A DNA stretch of 27,850 nucleotides, from assembly GCA_031401815.1 (NCBI GenBank), contig JANNRW010000445.1:1-27850 (forward strand), given 5' to 3'. A program made the position numbers and the translations under genes. The stretch comes from JANNRW01 sp031401815. GTDB taxonomy: Bacteria > Desulfobacterota > Desulfuromonadia > Geobacterales > DSM-12255. Positions 9,101 to 17,187 of this stretch are shown piece after piece. Within the stretch, counting starts at the first letter, position 1. Each line of letters starts with the position of its first letter. The notes below the pieces were generated by a model. That model was not told the origin of the DNA, searched no databases, and was given only the letters and a program-made list of their open reading frames with translations.

Positions 9101-12100
9101 GGTGTTGTTTCCCGCAGAGGATAAGAGATAATCACCTACAATTTCTGATGCCTCAGTTGTCACACTTTCGTTTGTGCCATGCCCATCAGTGTATGACACG
9201 ATTGCTCTTATTCTGCTATTAACATCTGCACAGCCTCGATGCAAATAGGAAGAGGTAGCCCCGCTGATATTGCTCCAGTTAACACCGTTGTCGGCAGATG
9301 ATTGCCACTGAAAATTGAGAGACCCCAGCCCATCATTATCGTCTAATTCTTCAAAATTTAGATCCACCGAATGAATCCTCGAAAATGATCTCACAATATA
9401 AGAGCCCGCTTCGGCGTATAAATAAACATATCCGGTTGGCGCCGAATTGAGCATTTGCCGGAAACTGGAAGTCTGCCACTCCGTTCCGTCAGCGAAAGAT
9501 ATAGTCTCTACAGCATACTGGCCTGGTGAAGTTTCGTCGATGGTGACGCTGTTGGTGGCGGATGTGGTAAGTGTAACCTGGTTTCCGTTGAGGCCGGTGC
9601 GAGTAACTGTTACGTTTGAAGGCAGAATGTCTGCTCCAAAGACAAGACGATCTGTGCCGCTGGCATCGGTGATGCTGTCAGCGCCGTCGCCAATGGAGAA
9701 TTCAAAGGTGTCATTGCCACTTCCCCCGGCAAGGGTATCATTGCCAACGCCGCCTACAATGGTGTCGTTGCCTGCGCCGCCATCCATCACGTCATTACCA
9801 ATACCCCCCAGCAGCGAGTCACTGTCGGCGCCGCCCCGGATCAGGTCGTCTCCGCTACCGCCATCAATTATGTCGATTCCGGTGTCTCCGCTCAGAATGT
9901 CGTTGGCGGCTCCTCCGACCAAAATGTCGTCGCCCCCGCCACCGCTCATCACAACTGTTGCCCGCCCGCCAGCAACCAGAATGTCGGCGCCGGCGCCACC
10001 TTCGGCAATTTCTGCTTCTAGTCGGGCAAGGTTGAGGGTAACGCCTTCGCTGCCAACCACCTTGATCAGATCGGTGCCCATGCCGGCATGAATATTTTCC
10101 GGCAAATCCTCAGCGTCAACGAGCAGGACATCGTCACCAGCGCCGGCATTATAAGCATCTGAACCAGTGCCGCCTGCCAGCCAGTTGACTCCGGTATCGC
10201 CGGCCAGCGTGTCATTGCCCGAGCCGGCATACAGATTGTTGACGCCCGCGCCCAGTGTTGCAGTATTCAGGGATTCGTCCAGCGTTGTGCTGGTGATATA
10301 GCTCTTTGTGCCGGCGTCAGTGCTGATGATGCTGCCGCTGCCACTGGTGGTGATGACCACGCCATTGGGATTGGATTTAAGCTGGACATCGCCCCAGGCG
10401 TAACTGCTGCCATTACGAGTGAAACTCCCCACTGCATTAAGGGTATTATCCTGTATGCCTGCGGCTTCAGCGGTAGTGGGTGTATGGCTCGTGAGGTTGA
10501 GCTCGGTAATGCCCAGTTCGCTCAAGCTCTTGAGCTCACCGTCATCAGTAATTCCATTGCTGTTGGCATCAACCCAGACTTTTAGCTGGTTCCAGTAGTT
10601 GTCATTGGCGTTCAGTTTGCCGTCTTTAGCGCCGTTCAACGTAGAGCCATCAAGCGCTGCCAGCGCTGCCAGTCCCCCAGTAAAGGTGCGTGTACCGGCA
10701 TTGGCGAGAAAGAATTCGCTGACCAGTTCATTGGCGCCATCAATCTTGCCATTGTCATTTTGATCCATAGCCAACAGGCCATCGCCGCTGCTAACCCAAC
10801 CGGTGATTTCCTGGCTGGCTGTGATGTCATTATCAACATTAAAGCGAAGCGTACTGCTGCTGTAGGCGCTCAATTTAATGCCGTTGCCGTCCAGGTCAAG
10901 GACAACGGGATCGTCATATGGTACCTGTACATGCATCGTGGTGGTGACGGTTTCGTTATGGCTGGTATCTACTTCGACAGTGTCTTCGTAACCATCTGGA
11001 AAATATCTATTTTCGGTATAGCTGGTGTCCTGCCAGAAATCGTCATAGTACCCAGTGGGAACATTATCACCTTCGTCAACAGAATATCCCAATTCCTCAT
11101 GATACACCCAATTGGATTCCCATTCTAAACCGGTATCAACCCAGTCGGTGTACCAGTAGCCGTCGGGAACCTCTACGTCTGCGTAATAACTAGTATCCAC
11201 CCAGAAGGTGTCAGTGCGGCTGCTGACAACCCATACTTGCGTGGTTACATCATAAGTCCCCTCACCCTCTTTCCACAAAGGTGTCGGATTGGGGTCAATC
11301 GGCGCAATTGGGGTGCCTTCCGGGTTTGGGTTACTGTTACCGGCATTGCCAATATTTGCGTTGCCCCAGTACTGTACGTCGCTGCCGGTTTCCTGGTCGG
11401 CGGCATCTTCCAGCAGACTTTGCTGTATTCCGGCATCAATATTCACTGGGTTATATTCACTGAGAGGATCATTCCACTGGCTGTTGATTACTGCGGTACT
11501 TACCGGGAGACCCACACTGTTAGCAAGAGCGGCAACTGCTGCCGGTGGTGTATAGCTATGATCTGATGTCCAGCTTGTATATGCTTCTTCAGCCCAGGTG
11601 TTGAAGCCTTCGCTGGCGACACTGGAAATCTCGGTTTTGAGTGCTGCAGAGAGATCAATAAAGCTATCGGTGAAATTTACTCCCACTCCGAGGTTATTGC
11701 TGCTTGTTGCGCCTGCATTCAGGTCGATGATGTTGGCATCTGTGCCGCTTATGTTGGCGGTAAAGGTGAAGTCATTGGCGCTTGCGGGCAGGTTAACGAT
11801 CTGACCGGGTTCGAAATCGGAATCGAAATCGATTGAAGGGTTGGCGGCCTGAAGCGCGGCGACAGAAACACCGGTGACAAAGGCTATTTCGGCACCAGTC
11901 CGGATAGTATCGTCAACATAGAACTGATTTACCCCCAGATTCGTTGTTGCCGGTGCAGCCGCAACGTTGCCGTCGAGTATGGAAACGGGAATTGTGATTG
12001 ATTCGCCCGCAACAGATATATTTTGACCGGTTATTTCAGGGTTGGCGTCTTGCAGCAGGGTAAGGGGAATTCCGTATTGCTCAGCTAAACTTTCAAGCGT

Positions 12101-14224
12101 ATCGTCAGCTTGCGCCAGGTAATCATTGGTAATAGAAGCAATATTGCCGTCGGCATCCTGAGTGATTACCGTATCATTCCCGTTTGCGCCAAAGCGGGTA
12201 ATTTCTCTTTCAATGACAGCGCCGTTTTCGCGGGTGGTGGTTATCAGTTCATTGTCAGAAACGTAATGGTAGTTGATGTCGGTGGTGCTGGTTACACCGT
12301 CGGCATTGGTGTTGACCAGATGTTCAGCCAGCTGATTGCCGTCAATGTCGAAACTGTTGATAGTCGTCGTCTCGCCATCGGGAGTTACAGTTTCGCTGAT
12401 GGTGATATCGCCAGCAATGCCGCCATCTATATCGCTCCGGACAGATGCCAGACGGAGCTTCCATTCGTTTACCAGCGCCAGTCTGGCTTCGGCGTTCAGT
12501 TCGGCAGCAGCGTCACCTGCAACTGTTGAGGATAGCGGTATGTCCTGCTCTGCCATCCTGTCTGCCAACAGGTCAATATTTGTGCTTTCATTTAACTGTA
12601 AAGAAGTCTGCTCTATTCTGGCGATTTGAACCGGTTGTCCGGCACTGTTGGACAAGGCAGCATAGGTGGTCGCGCCAATACTGCTGTCGCTCATGATGAG
12701 AGTGTTGCTTGCCAGATCAATATAGCCATAACGTGAACCGTTGCCGATCTCAATCGACCCATTCCGTATGTCCAGATATTGATCGTCTTTTTCGGCAACC
12801 AAGCTATCTTTGTCCTGTTTCACGCTATAGCCGAGAGAGGTTAGAGCGGCTATCATCTGCTCAGTTGTGCCTGTCGGTATGTATCCCACACCGGCTATAG
12901 GTAAACCGCTGATATCGGCAGTGCCGAGGCCGTAACTGCTAGCGGCAAGTTCGGTGTTAACAGCGGCTTTTATTCCCGGTATCTGTGGCACTGTGCTTAT
13001 ACGCCCGGCAACCAGATTTTCATTTATTGGCGGTAAATTTGGAGAACCCAGTGGCGTACCGTCTGCATTGAAGCTCTGTCCATCAAACGTGAATGCGCCT
13101 ATCCGCTGAAACGTGGTGGGATTATAGGTGATTTCCGTCAAGATCGGCGGGCCTTCTTCTGGTGAAACATCAGCAAGGATAGGATCAAGCGCCCCCCACA
13201 CTGTCAAAGTTACAGTGCCGTCAGCATTACGTTCACGCGACTCTTGAGTTCCATTTACACGCCAGATTGTAATTTCGTTGTAACTGCCATCATCAATGCC
13301 GTTGGAGGTGATACTGATTACATCGCCCTTTTTAAGGGTACCATCCGCAGAGTCAGCTATTACGTCGTATTCCTGGGATATTGTACCGTCAGGGTTTATT
13401 GTCATGGTGCTGCCAGCGGTATCTAAATGAGGGACAGCAGTTGATCTGAATGGCTGAATTTCACCACTATTGATAAGATTTACAATGTTATCTACGCGGC
13501 CAATTCTATTGTGTCGGTTTACTGTTTTAACGGCATCTGCAAAGGATGAATCATTGATTTCCCCTGATATGTTGCTGATTGGCGCTATTAATACTCTGGT
13601 GTTACCACATTGATTTAGGATGTCAGCAATCAGCAGTTGTGCCAAATCACTATTATTTAAATAATCTTGTACAGCAGGAGCCTGTTTGTTGATAAAAGCT
13701 TGAGTACCACTAGCAAGAAAATTGAACTGATTAATTGTAGCAGTACGGACGGCTTGTTCACCATACTCACTTTGAAGGGCGGCATCAATTTTGTCCCGAA
13801 ACCTAAGCATTGTTTTCCGACCTAGAATTGCAGATAAGGTCATATTGCGATCTCTGTAAGAATATGCCCCAGTATTTATATTATTCCCAACAATCGACGC
13901 GATATCAATTTGGGAAAATATCTTTTGCCCTTTCGCATCGGTGCTGTTGGTAATGATGTCAACAAAAATTTCGCGCGCATTTTCATTTACTGCCAAGTCA
14001 AATTGAACGGGGCCAAAAGAAAAGCCACTTGCTCTTGCGTCATTGTTGGGCGATATGTCTCCTTTTGAGTTTATCATCCCAGCATTACTTAAACGCAGTG
14101 AGTTACTGGCACTTTCTTCATTTCGTGTGAATATTTTGTAAAAAGCTTGCTGTTTGAGAGTTAGTATTGAGTTTCCCCAGTCAAAAGAGTTTGTTGGTGC
14201 TGGCCGTCCCGAATTAAAACCCAT
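5930..14224 (-). CDS. Giant type I-secreted RTX protein with lysozyme-like N-terminus, LysM repeats and EF-hand-like domain
   Basis: The ATG at 14224 has GGAGG 8 nt upstream; the ATG at 14230 has only 2 nt and is less likely. The ~2764-residue product has no Sec signal. Visible parts: residues ~20-240, with GFSFGPVQFDL and a helical stretch ending LLIADILNQCGN, resemble lysozyme-like hydrolases (moderate confidence); ~700-748 and ~766-811 are two LysM repeats; ~980-1100 is rich in W, Y and D; ~1100-1290 has DLDGNG, DQNDNGKIDG and DANSNG calcium loops. RTX GGxGxD repeats fill ~1320-1520 and ~1700-2640, separated by an Ig-like segment. The C-terminus, ending LAANWH, is typical of type I export signals. 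It should be exported unfolded and fold on calcium outside. Its start overlaps the LprI-domain gene by 11 nt, indicating translational coupling. It may be a cell-wall-directed toxin or a large adhesin. Confidence 0.9.
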   Translation of the reverse strand: MGFNSGRPAPTNSFDWGNSILTLKQQAFYKIFTRNEESASNSLRLSNAGMINSKGDISPNNDARASGFSFGPVQFDLAVNENAREIFVDIITNSTDAKGQKIFSQIDIASIVGNNINTGAYSYRDRNMTLSAILGRKTMLRFRDKIDAALQSEYGEQAVRTATINQFNFLASGTQAFINKQAPAVQDYLNNSDLAQLLIADILNQCGNTRVLIAPISNISGEINDSSFADAVKTVNRHNRIGRVDNIVNLINSGEIQPFRSTAVPHLDTAGSTMTINPDGTISQEYDVIADSADGTLKKGDVISITSNGIDDGSYNEITIWRVNGTQESRERNADGTVTLTVWGALDPILADVSPEEGPPILTEITYNPTTFQRIGAFTFDGQSFNADGTPLGSPNLPPINENLVAGRISTVPQIPGIKAAVNTELAASSYGLGTADISGLPIAGVGYIPTGTTEQMIAALTSLGYSVKQDKDSLVAEKDDQYLDIRNGSIEIGNGSRYGYIDLASNTLIMSDSSIGATTYAALSNSAGQPVQIARIEQTSLQLNESTNIDLLADRMAEQDIPLSSTVAGDAAAELNAEARLALVNEWKLRLASVRSDIDGGIAGDITISETVTPDGETTTINSFDIDGNQLAEHLVNTNADGVTSTTDINYHYVSDNELITTTRENGAVIEREITRFGANGNDTVITQDADGNIASITNDYLAQADDTLESLAEQYGIPLTLLQDANPEITGQNISVAGESITIPVSILDGNVAAAPATTNLGVNQFYVDDTIRTGAEIAFVTGVSVAALQAANPSIDFDSDFEPGQIVNLPASANDFTFTANISGTDANIIDLNAGATSSNNLGVGVNFTDSFIDLSAALKTEISSVASEGFNTWAEEAYTSWTSDHSYTPPAAVAALANSVGLPVSTAVINSQWNDPLSEYNPVNIDAGIQQSLLEDAADQETGSDVQYWGNANIGNAGNSNPNPEGTPIAPIDPNPTPLWKEGEGTYDVTTQVWVVSSRTDTFWVDTSYYADVEVPDGYWYTDWVDTGLEWESNWVYHEELGYSVDEGDNVPTGYYDDFWQDTSYTENRYFPDGYEDTVEVDTSHNETVTTTMHVQVPYDDPVVLDLDGNGIKLSAYSSSTLRFNVDNDITASQEITGWVSSGDGLLAMDQNDNGKIDGANELVSEFFLANAGTRTFTGGLAALAALDGSTLNGAKDGKLNANDNYWNQLKVWVDANSNGITDDGELKSLSELGITELNLTSHTPTTAEAAGIQDNTLNAVGSFTRNGSSYAWGDVQLKSNPNGVVITTSGSGSIISTDAGTKSYITSTTLDESLNTATLGAGVNNLYAGSGNDTLAGDTGVNWLAGGTGSDAYNAGAGDDVLLVDAEDLPENIHAGMGTDLIKVVGSEGVTLNLARLEAEIAEGGAGADILVAGGRATVVMSGGGGDDILVGGAANDILSGDTGIDIIDGGSGDDLIRGGADSDSLLGGIGNDVMDGGAGNDTIVGGVGNDTLAGGSGNDTFEFSIGDGADSITDASGTDRLVFGADILPSNVTVTRTGLNGNQVTLTTSATNSVTIDETSPGQYAVETISFADGTEWQTSSFRQMLNSAPTGYVYLYAEAGSYIVRSFSRIHSVDLNFEELDDNDGLGSLNFQWQSSADNGVNWSNISGATSSYLHRGCADVNSRIRAIVSYTDGHGTNESVTTEASEIVGDYLLSSAGNNTVTGTVGTDYLVGRVGGLLYGLAGNDQMIGEYGPVTMYGGFGNDIYEVTTPQNIIYEYIDEGVDTVHSHSSYTLSDNIENMTLVENVIYAVNATGNNLANILIGNFMNNTITGAAGNDSIDGKAGNDIVYGGADNDTIDGGLGNDYMAGGTGNDTYYRDSINDTIVENANEGSDTLNSAITYSLANTNIENLTLTGSANINATGNEQNNILNGNSGNNVLDGGAGADSMTGGAGNDTYFVDVTGDKVDDSEGNDTINSSFTYDLTGINIENLTLAETALIATQVSVDDYGWWSDGEYSYWVIIGSHLETQMLPVTPVIDGNGNAVANVLIGNSAKNVLTGGAGNDTLDGKGGADTMYGGIGDDIYLVDSFEDVVTESASTNEGNDTVQSTITYSLKTNVENLTLSGSAAINGTGNDGNNILTGNAAANILDGKAGEDTMTGGNGNDTYYVDNAGDVVVEIDNQGIDTVISSINYALTNYVENLTLSGTSNINATANDLANTITGNSGNNIINAGANNDIIYGGAGNDTIDGGLGNDYMAGGTGNDTYYLDSIYDAVVENANDGNDTLNSAITYNLTSTNLENLTLTGSANINATGNEQNNILIGNSNNNVLDGGVGADNMTGGAGNDTYFVDSTGDGVDDSAGIDTVNSSITYDLTGKNIEYLTLAETALIATQVTVDDYGWIYDGEGSYWGIIGSHTETQMLPGTPVINGTGNTESNVITGNSANNVLTGGAGNDTLDGKAGVDILIGGSGNDYYYADSTDVVTENADEGTDIVWSSYSNTLGANIETLYLIGSSAINGTGNSLDNYIFGNDNVNSLFGSSGNDTLAGGGGADTLIGGTGNDFYLVDNIDVLTENAYEGTDTVRSFYSYTLGANVENLTLYGFGGAINGTGNTLDNVITGNSANNVLTGNAGNDTLDGGGGNDSLTGGSGNDTYILSRGNGNDSIFENDSTVGNTDIAQFSAGIATNQLWFQKVGNNLEVSIIGTNDKFNIQNWYSGSQCHVEQFKTSDGNKLLLDTQVEALVTAMAAFTPPAPGQTTLPQNYQDALAPVLAANWH
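6891..7545 (-). repeat. Copy 1 of a ~655-bp imperfect duplication inside the RTX gene
   Basis: This block aligns with 8064-8718 at a constant offset of 1,173 bp (391 codons, no net indel at the points checked: 6891/8064, 7081/8254, 7461/8634, 7501/8674). It codes for RTX units plus an unusual non-RTX insert containing ALIATQ, VDDYGW and TETQMLPGTP. In-frame amplification of repeat modules is the likely origin. Confidence 0.8.
8064..8718 (-). repeat. Copy 2 of the ~655-bp imperfect duplication inside the RTX gene
   Basis: Partner of 6891-7545. It carries the same order of elements: RTX block, ALIATQ/VDDYGW insert with LETQMLPVTP, a run of VENLTL-type units and the GGTGNDTYY unit. About 520 bp of other RTX repeats separate the copies. 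The copies have diverged by scattered substitutions, so the duplication is not very recent. Confidence 0.8.
10920..11283 (-). other. W/Y/D-rich low-complexity segment of the RTX protein
   Basis: About 120 residues just before the EF-hand-like domain use very many tryptophan, tyrosine, aspartate and threonine residues. They contain near-repeats of the forms VDTSYY, VPDGYWYTDWVDTG, FWQDTSY, FPDGYEDTVEVDTS. The spacing suggests 3-5 diverged copies of a ~25-residue unit. I do not recognise a named family. An aromatic surface such as this could bind glycan or form beta repeats. Confidence 0.6.
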
Positions 14225-15551
14225 GATCATTTCCTCCTTTTAAGTTAACGCCAGTTAGATAATTAAAAATTTTACGGTCGGTTTGTAGTGCATTGTCATG
14301 GATACTCTTGCTGGGCTCATTTACAATACTTCCCATTTTTTCTAATATGCCGGTGTTCATCATAAACACTTCCTTACCAAATGCAGGGTGTTTGCTGTTA
14401 AACTTGTGATCAAAGCGTAAAAAGTATGACTTTTTTGCTTGGCTATTTCCGACGTCAAGAAGAAATGAGTTGTCTGCTAATGGCATAAATAGTTTTATTC
14501 TTGGTGCCGTAGCCCAGCTGTTTACGAGTTTGTATTCCCCCCCGCCGTTCAATCCATCACAAGAGGGCAAGTCACCTAAGTCCACCCATGGGTCTTTTGT
14601 TTTATAAACTGTGATAGGCGTTACTTGATGCAGTGTCCGTCCGTCAGGGGACAACAACACAAGATATGAAAAGTAACGCTCATTGTAGCAGTACTTTCCA
14701 TATAACGCGGTGTGCACGTAAAGAAGGCGATTTCCGTTTGGAAATGTATAGTCTATTTCAGCACTACACTGGCTTCTTTCATAGAAGTCATCTGAAGGTA
14801 TCGGAACCGGACAGGGGATCTCTTTTGTTTTTGTATGCCATCCGTTATTTTTGTCCAACTCAAGTGCTCTATCTCGCTCCGGGATACGCCATTGTTCACC
14901 GGAGAAAAGTCCCGTCATCAAGTAGCTATGGTTTGCGGTAAGCCATTCGTAACCACTTTTTTCTTCACCACTTGCACCGAACACATAATCGCCGTTTCCG
15001 GCAGCATGTACGCTAAACACGCTGACACCTTTGGGCAAATCAACCCCCCAGATATCAGGATAGGGCGGGTATTTTATCGTTGATGGTTTGAGGAATGCCT
15101 CGGCGCTATGTAGTTTTTGTTGCTTGGCGTCATCTTTGGGGCGAGTAATTTGGCGAAGAACTGTTGATGATTCCTGTTTTACCGACAACTCTTTTAATCG
15201 TTTGCTATATTGCTGCTCCACGCAACCAGCGGTTGTACAGGCATTGCGCTCCTTAAGCCATTTACGCTGTTGTGCGGTTATATCAGTTGCGTTACCGGCA
15301 TTCATTACTGCATCGAAGGCGACTTTCAATTTGTCATCAAGCTCTGACAGGGAAGGGTCAAAGCAGATAAGTTTTTCAACCCGTGTCCTTGCCTTTAAAC
15401 AGTCAAAACTTGCAGCCAACACAACACTCGGCAAAAAACTAATTAGTGACATGACCATGCTAAGTGAAAATCCAAAACGAACGGGTCTCAATCTCCTAAC
15501 CCTTGCAGGACTTCTACCAGATAAATTAACAACAATTTCATTATCTTTCAT
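14214..15551 (-). CDS. Exported LprI-domain protein with a long uncharacterised C-terminal region; candidate immunity protein
   Basis: The 445-residue protein has an unusually long N-terminal leader: a basic stretch (ARVRRLRPVR), a hydrophobic core and a likely cleavage site after A47 in VVLA. The mature start is an LprI-type domain (about 49-122) with the family's four cysteines C51, C63, C105 and C110, the LICFDPSLSELD segment and QRKWLKERNAC. The family is named after a lysozyme inhibitor. Residues ~135-445 match nothing I know; they contain YPDIWG, several cysteines and aromatic-rich beta-like segments. A perfect GGAGG lies 8 nt before the ATG. Its end overlaps the start of the RTX gene, and the glycosyltransferase gene ends 36 nt upstream. 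The neighbour's LysM repeats and lysozyme-like segment suggest it protects the periplasm from that product; this is inference. Confidence 0.85.
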   Translation of the reverse strand: MKDNEIVVNLSGRSPARVRRLRPVRFGFSLSMVMSLISFLPSVVLAASFDCLKARTRVEKLICFDPSLSELDDKLKVAFDAVMNAGNATDITAQQRKWLKERNACTTAGCVEQQYSKRLKELSVKQESSTVLRQITRPKDDAKQQKLHSAEAFLKPSTIKYPPYPDIWGVDLPKGVSVFSVHAAGNGDYVFGASGEEKSGYEWLTANHSYLMTGLFSGEQWRIPERDRALELDKNNGWHTKTKEIPCPVPIPSDDFYERSQCSAEIDYTFPNGNRLLYVHTALYGKYCYNERYFSYLVLLSPDGRTLHQVTPITVYKTKDPWVDLGDLPSCDGLNGGGEYKLVNSWATAPRIKLFMPLADNSFLLDVGNSQAKKSYFLRFDHKFNSKHPAFGKEVFMMNTGILEKMGSIVNEPSKSIHDNALQTDRKIFNYLTGVNLKGGNDHGF

Positions 15552-15587
15552 CCAACAATCCTCCGAAAATCAATAATCTACCTCCAT

Positions 15588-16787
15588 TCACGCCACCCCA
15601 ACCAACTCCCCATACCCCTCAACCCCCTTCTCCCGGCTGAACCGCTCCATGGCCTCCACCCTGGCCCGCTGCCGCAGCCGGGCAAAACGCTCCGGCGATT
15701 CCAGGGCATCAAGTGTGCAGTTGGCAATCTCCTCGCGGTTGAACATATCGACCAGCAGGCCGTTTTCTCCTGCGCGGATCACCTCTTCCACCGGCGGGGT
15801 ACGGGAACCGATAACGAGACAGCCGCTGGCCATTGCTTCAAGCAGAGACCAGGAGAGGACAAACGGGTAGGTGAGGTAGATATGAGCTGCCGAAACCTGG
15901 AGGAGCCGGCGGTAGCTATCGTTAGGGATTCTCCCGGTGAAATGGGTGCGGGCAGGGTCGAGGGTTACTTCCTGGAGCATCTTTTCGCGCCAGGTGGCAG
16001 CGCCGACCGGCGGCTTGCCGTAACTCACCTCGTCACCACCAACAATCACGGCGTGGCACCGTTTGTGCCGGCGCTGGATGACTTCAAGGGTGCGCATGAA
16101 ACTGTGAAAGCCACGGTAGGGCTCCAGATTGCGCGCCACATAGGTGATTACCGGATCACCGACGCGCAGTAGCACCCCGGAGGGGGTGGTGAACGTGGCT
16201 TCCGGATCAGGGGACAGGTCGCTGTCGATCCCTTCGTGGACTACCGCAATCCGCTCCTGATAAGCAGCCGGATGGCGCTGTTTCTGCCAGATTGTCGGGC
16301 TTACCCCCTGGTCGCAGTTTTCAAGATTAAGTGTGTGCAGGGCGTTCCAGGTTCTGATGCGGGCTGCATCATCAAAGCTGCTGGAGAACTCCGGGTCAAA
16401 ACCGACGTCACCCGTGGCAAAGTGGTAGTACCATTCACAGAGATGGATAAGCCGGACATCGGGAAAGACATCCTTGACGTACAGCGTCTCGCCCCAGCCG
16501 GGGTGCGCCAGGATGACATCGGGCGCTGCATCCTTTTTCTTCAGATCGAGCAGCCGCCGTGCCGTTGCCTGACCATGCAGCACGGCATCCTCCATCTTCC
16601 GGAGGTAATGGTGTTGATTCTTTGAGCGAAAGCGGTGGGGGGTATACTTGATACATGGAAAACCGGGGAGACCGGGGGCTCTCTCCCGTCCCATTCCCAT
16701 AAGCTGCACTCCCGGCTTGCGGAGCCAGGCATGCGCCAGATGCCGGAACTGGCCGGGGAAATTCTGGTGGATTATTAAAATGCGCAT
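15588..16787 (-). CDS. GT4-type glycosyltransferase
   Basis: The 399-residue protein is a GT-B fold, nucleotide-sugar-dependent glycosyltransferase. The N-terminal domain opens with MRILIIHQNFPGQFRHLA, common in a GT4 branch. The C-terminal domain shows ITYVARNLEPYRGFHSFM, the sugar-nucleotide region VIVGGDEVSYG, HFTGRIP and SWSLLEAMASGCLVIGS. The second glutamate of the E-x7-E motif is present (LLEAMASG) but the first appears replaced by a hydrophobic residue, as in some members of this branch. There are no clear membrane segments. It is the first gene of the minus-strand unit leading into the RTX operon, so it could glycosylate the exported protein or act on surface polysaccharide. No good Shine-Dalgarno precedes the ATG. 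Its GC content looks higher than that of its neighbours. Confidence 0.85.
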   Translation of the reverse strand: MRILIIHQNFPGQFRHLAHAWLRKPGVQLMGMGRERAPGLPGFPCIKYTPHRFRSKNQHHYLRKMEDAVLHGQATARRLLDLKKKDAAPDVILAHPGWGETLYVKDVFPDVRLIHLCEWYYHFATGDVGFDPEFSSSFDDAARIRTWNALHTLNLENCDQGVSPTIWQKQRHPAAYQERIAVVHEGIDSDLSPDPEATFTTPSGVLLRVGDPVITYVARNLEPYRGFHSFMRTLEVIQRRHKRCHAVIVGGDEVSYGKPPVGAATWREKMLQEVTLDPARTHFTGRIPNDSYRRLLQVSAAHIYLTYPFVLSWSLLEAMASGCLVIGSRTPPVEEVIRAGENGLLVDMFNREEIANCTLDALESPERFARLRQRARVEAMERFSREKGVEGYGELVGVA

Positions 16788-17187
16788 GGGGATGTATAAC
16801 TGTTGCAGCTGTTTAGGCGTCTGAGAAAGGAATCTCGCTGAAAAACTAAAAAATGAAAACTCTTTCCTGAAAGCAGGTCAAGTTCCCCATTTATTGCATA
16901 CTTTGAAAATTGCATGCGCCCCTCGCTATTGATAACATTTATTAACTTAAACTGATTGGTGTTTTTATATTGCCGTTTTATTTTTGTCAACACTTTTTTA
17001 TGAGTATTACTTCAACAGTAATAAATAATTGAATTCCCGCAATAAACACAGAACAATAACAAGCTGAAGGGCAGACAAAAACAGTTTGAAAAATATGGCT
17101 ATTCTGTTAACCTCCGGCTCATAGCACTTGCCGTAAGGGACTTTTTGCAGCAGATGTGAATACACCGTTAGGAGAGTAGAGTTATCA
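16788..17187. other. 400-bp divergent intergenic region
   Basis: This AT-rich stretch separates the divergent glycosyltransferase (minus) and QueC-like (plus) genes. The only short open frames here lack a ribosome site and family features. Apart from the promoter candidate noted at 16964-16990, I see no RNA gene, riboswitch or terminator that I can defend. Confidence 0.5.
16964..16990 (-). promoter_or_regulatory. Candidate promoter for the glycosyltransferase-RTX operon
   Basis: On the minus strand a perfect TTGACA (16990-16985) is followed by TATAAA (16969-16964) with a short 15-bp spacer, or by TAAAAA with 17 bp. The implied leader to the ATG at 16787 is about 165 nt. The poor spacing and AT-rich setting make this tentative. 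Confidence 0.35.

Noticed and set aside
6290..9130. Regular short repeats that might be read as a CRISPR array
   Set aside because: The spacing follows 9-codon RTX units in one continuous reading frame, and there are no unique spacers of constant length.
9447..10091. Long plus-strand open frame opposite the RTX gene
   Set aside because: It is the antisense of regular GGxGxD-coding repeats, giving a low-complexity proline/serine product with no ribosome site. The minus-strand RTX frame explains the region.
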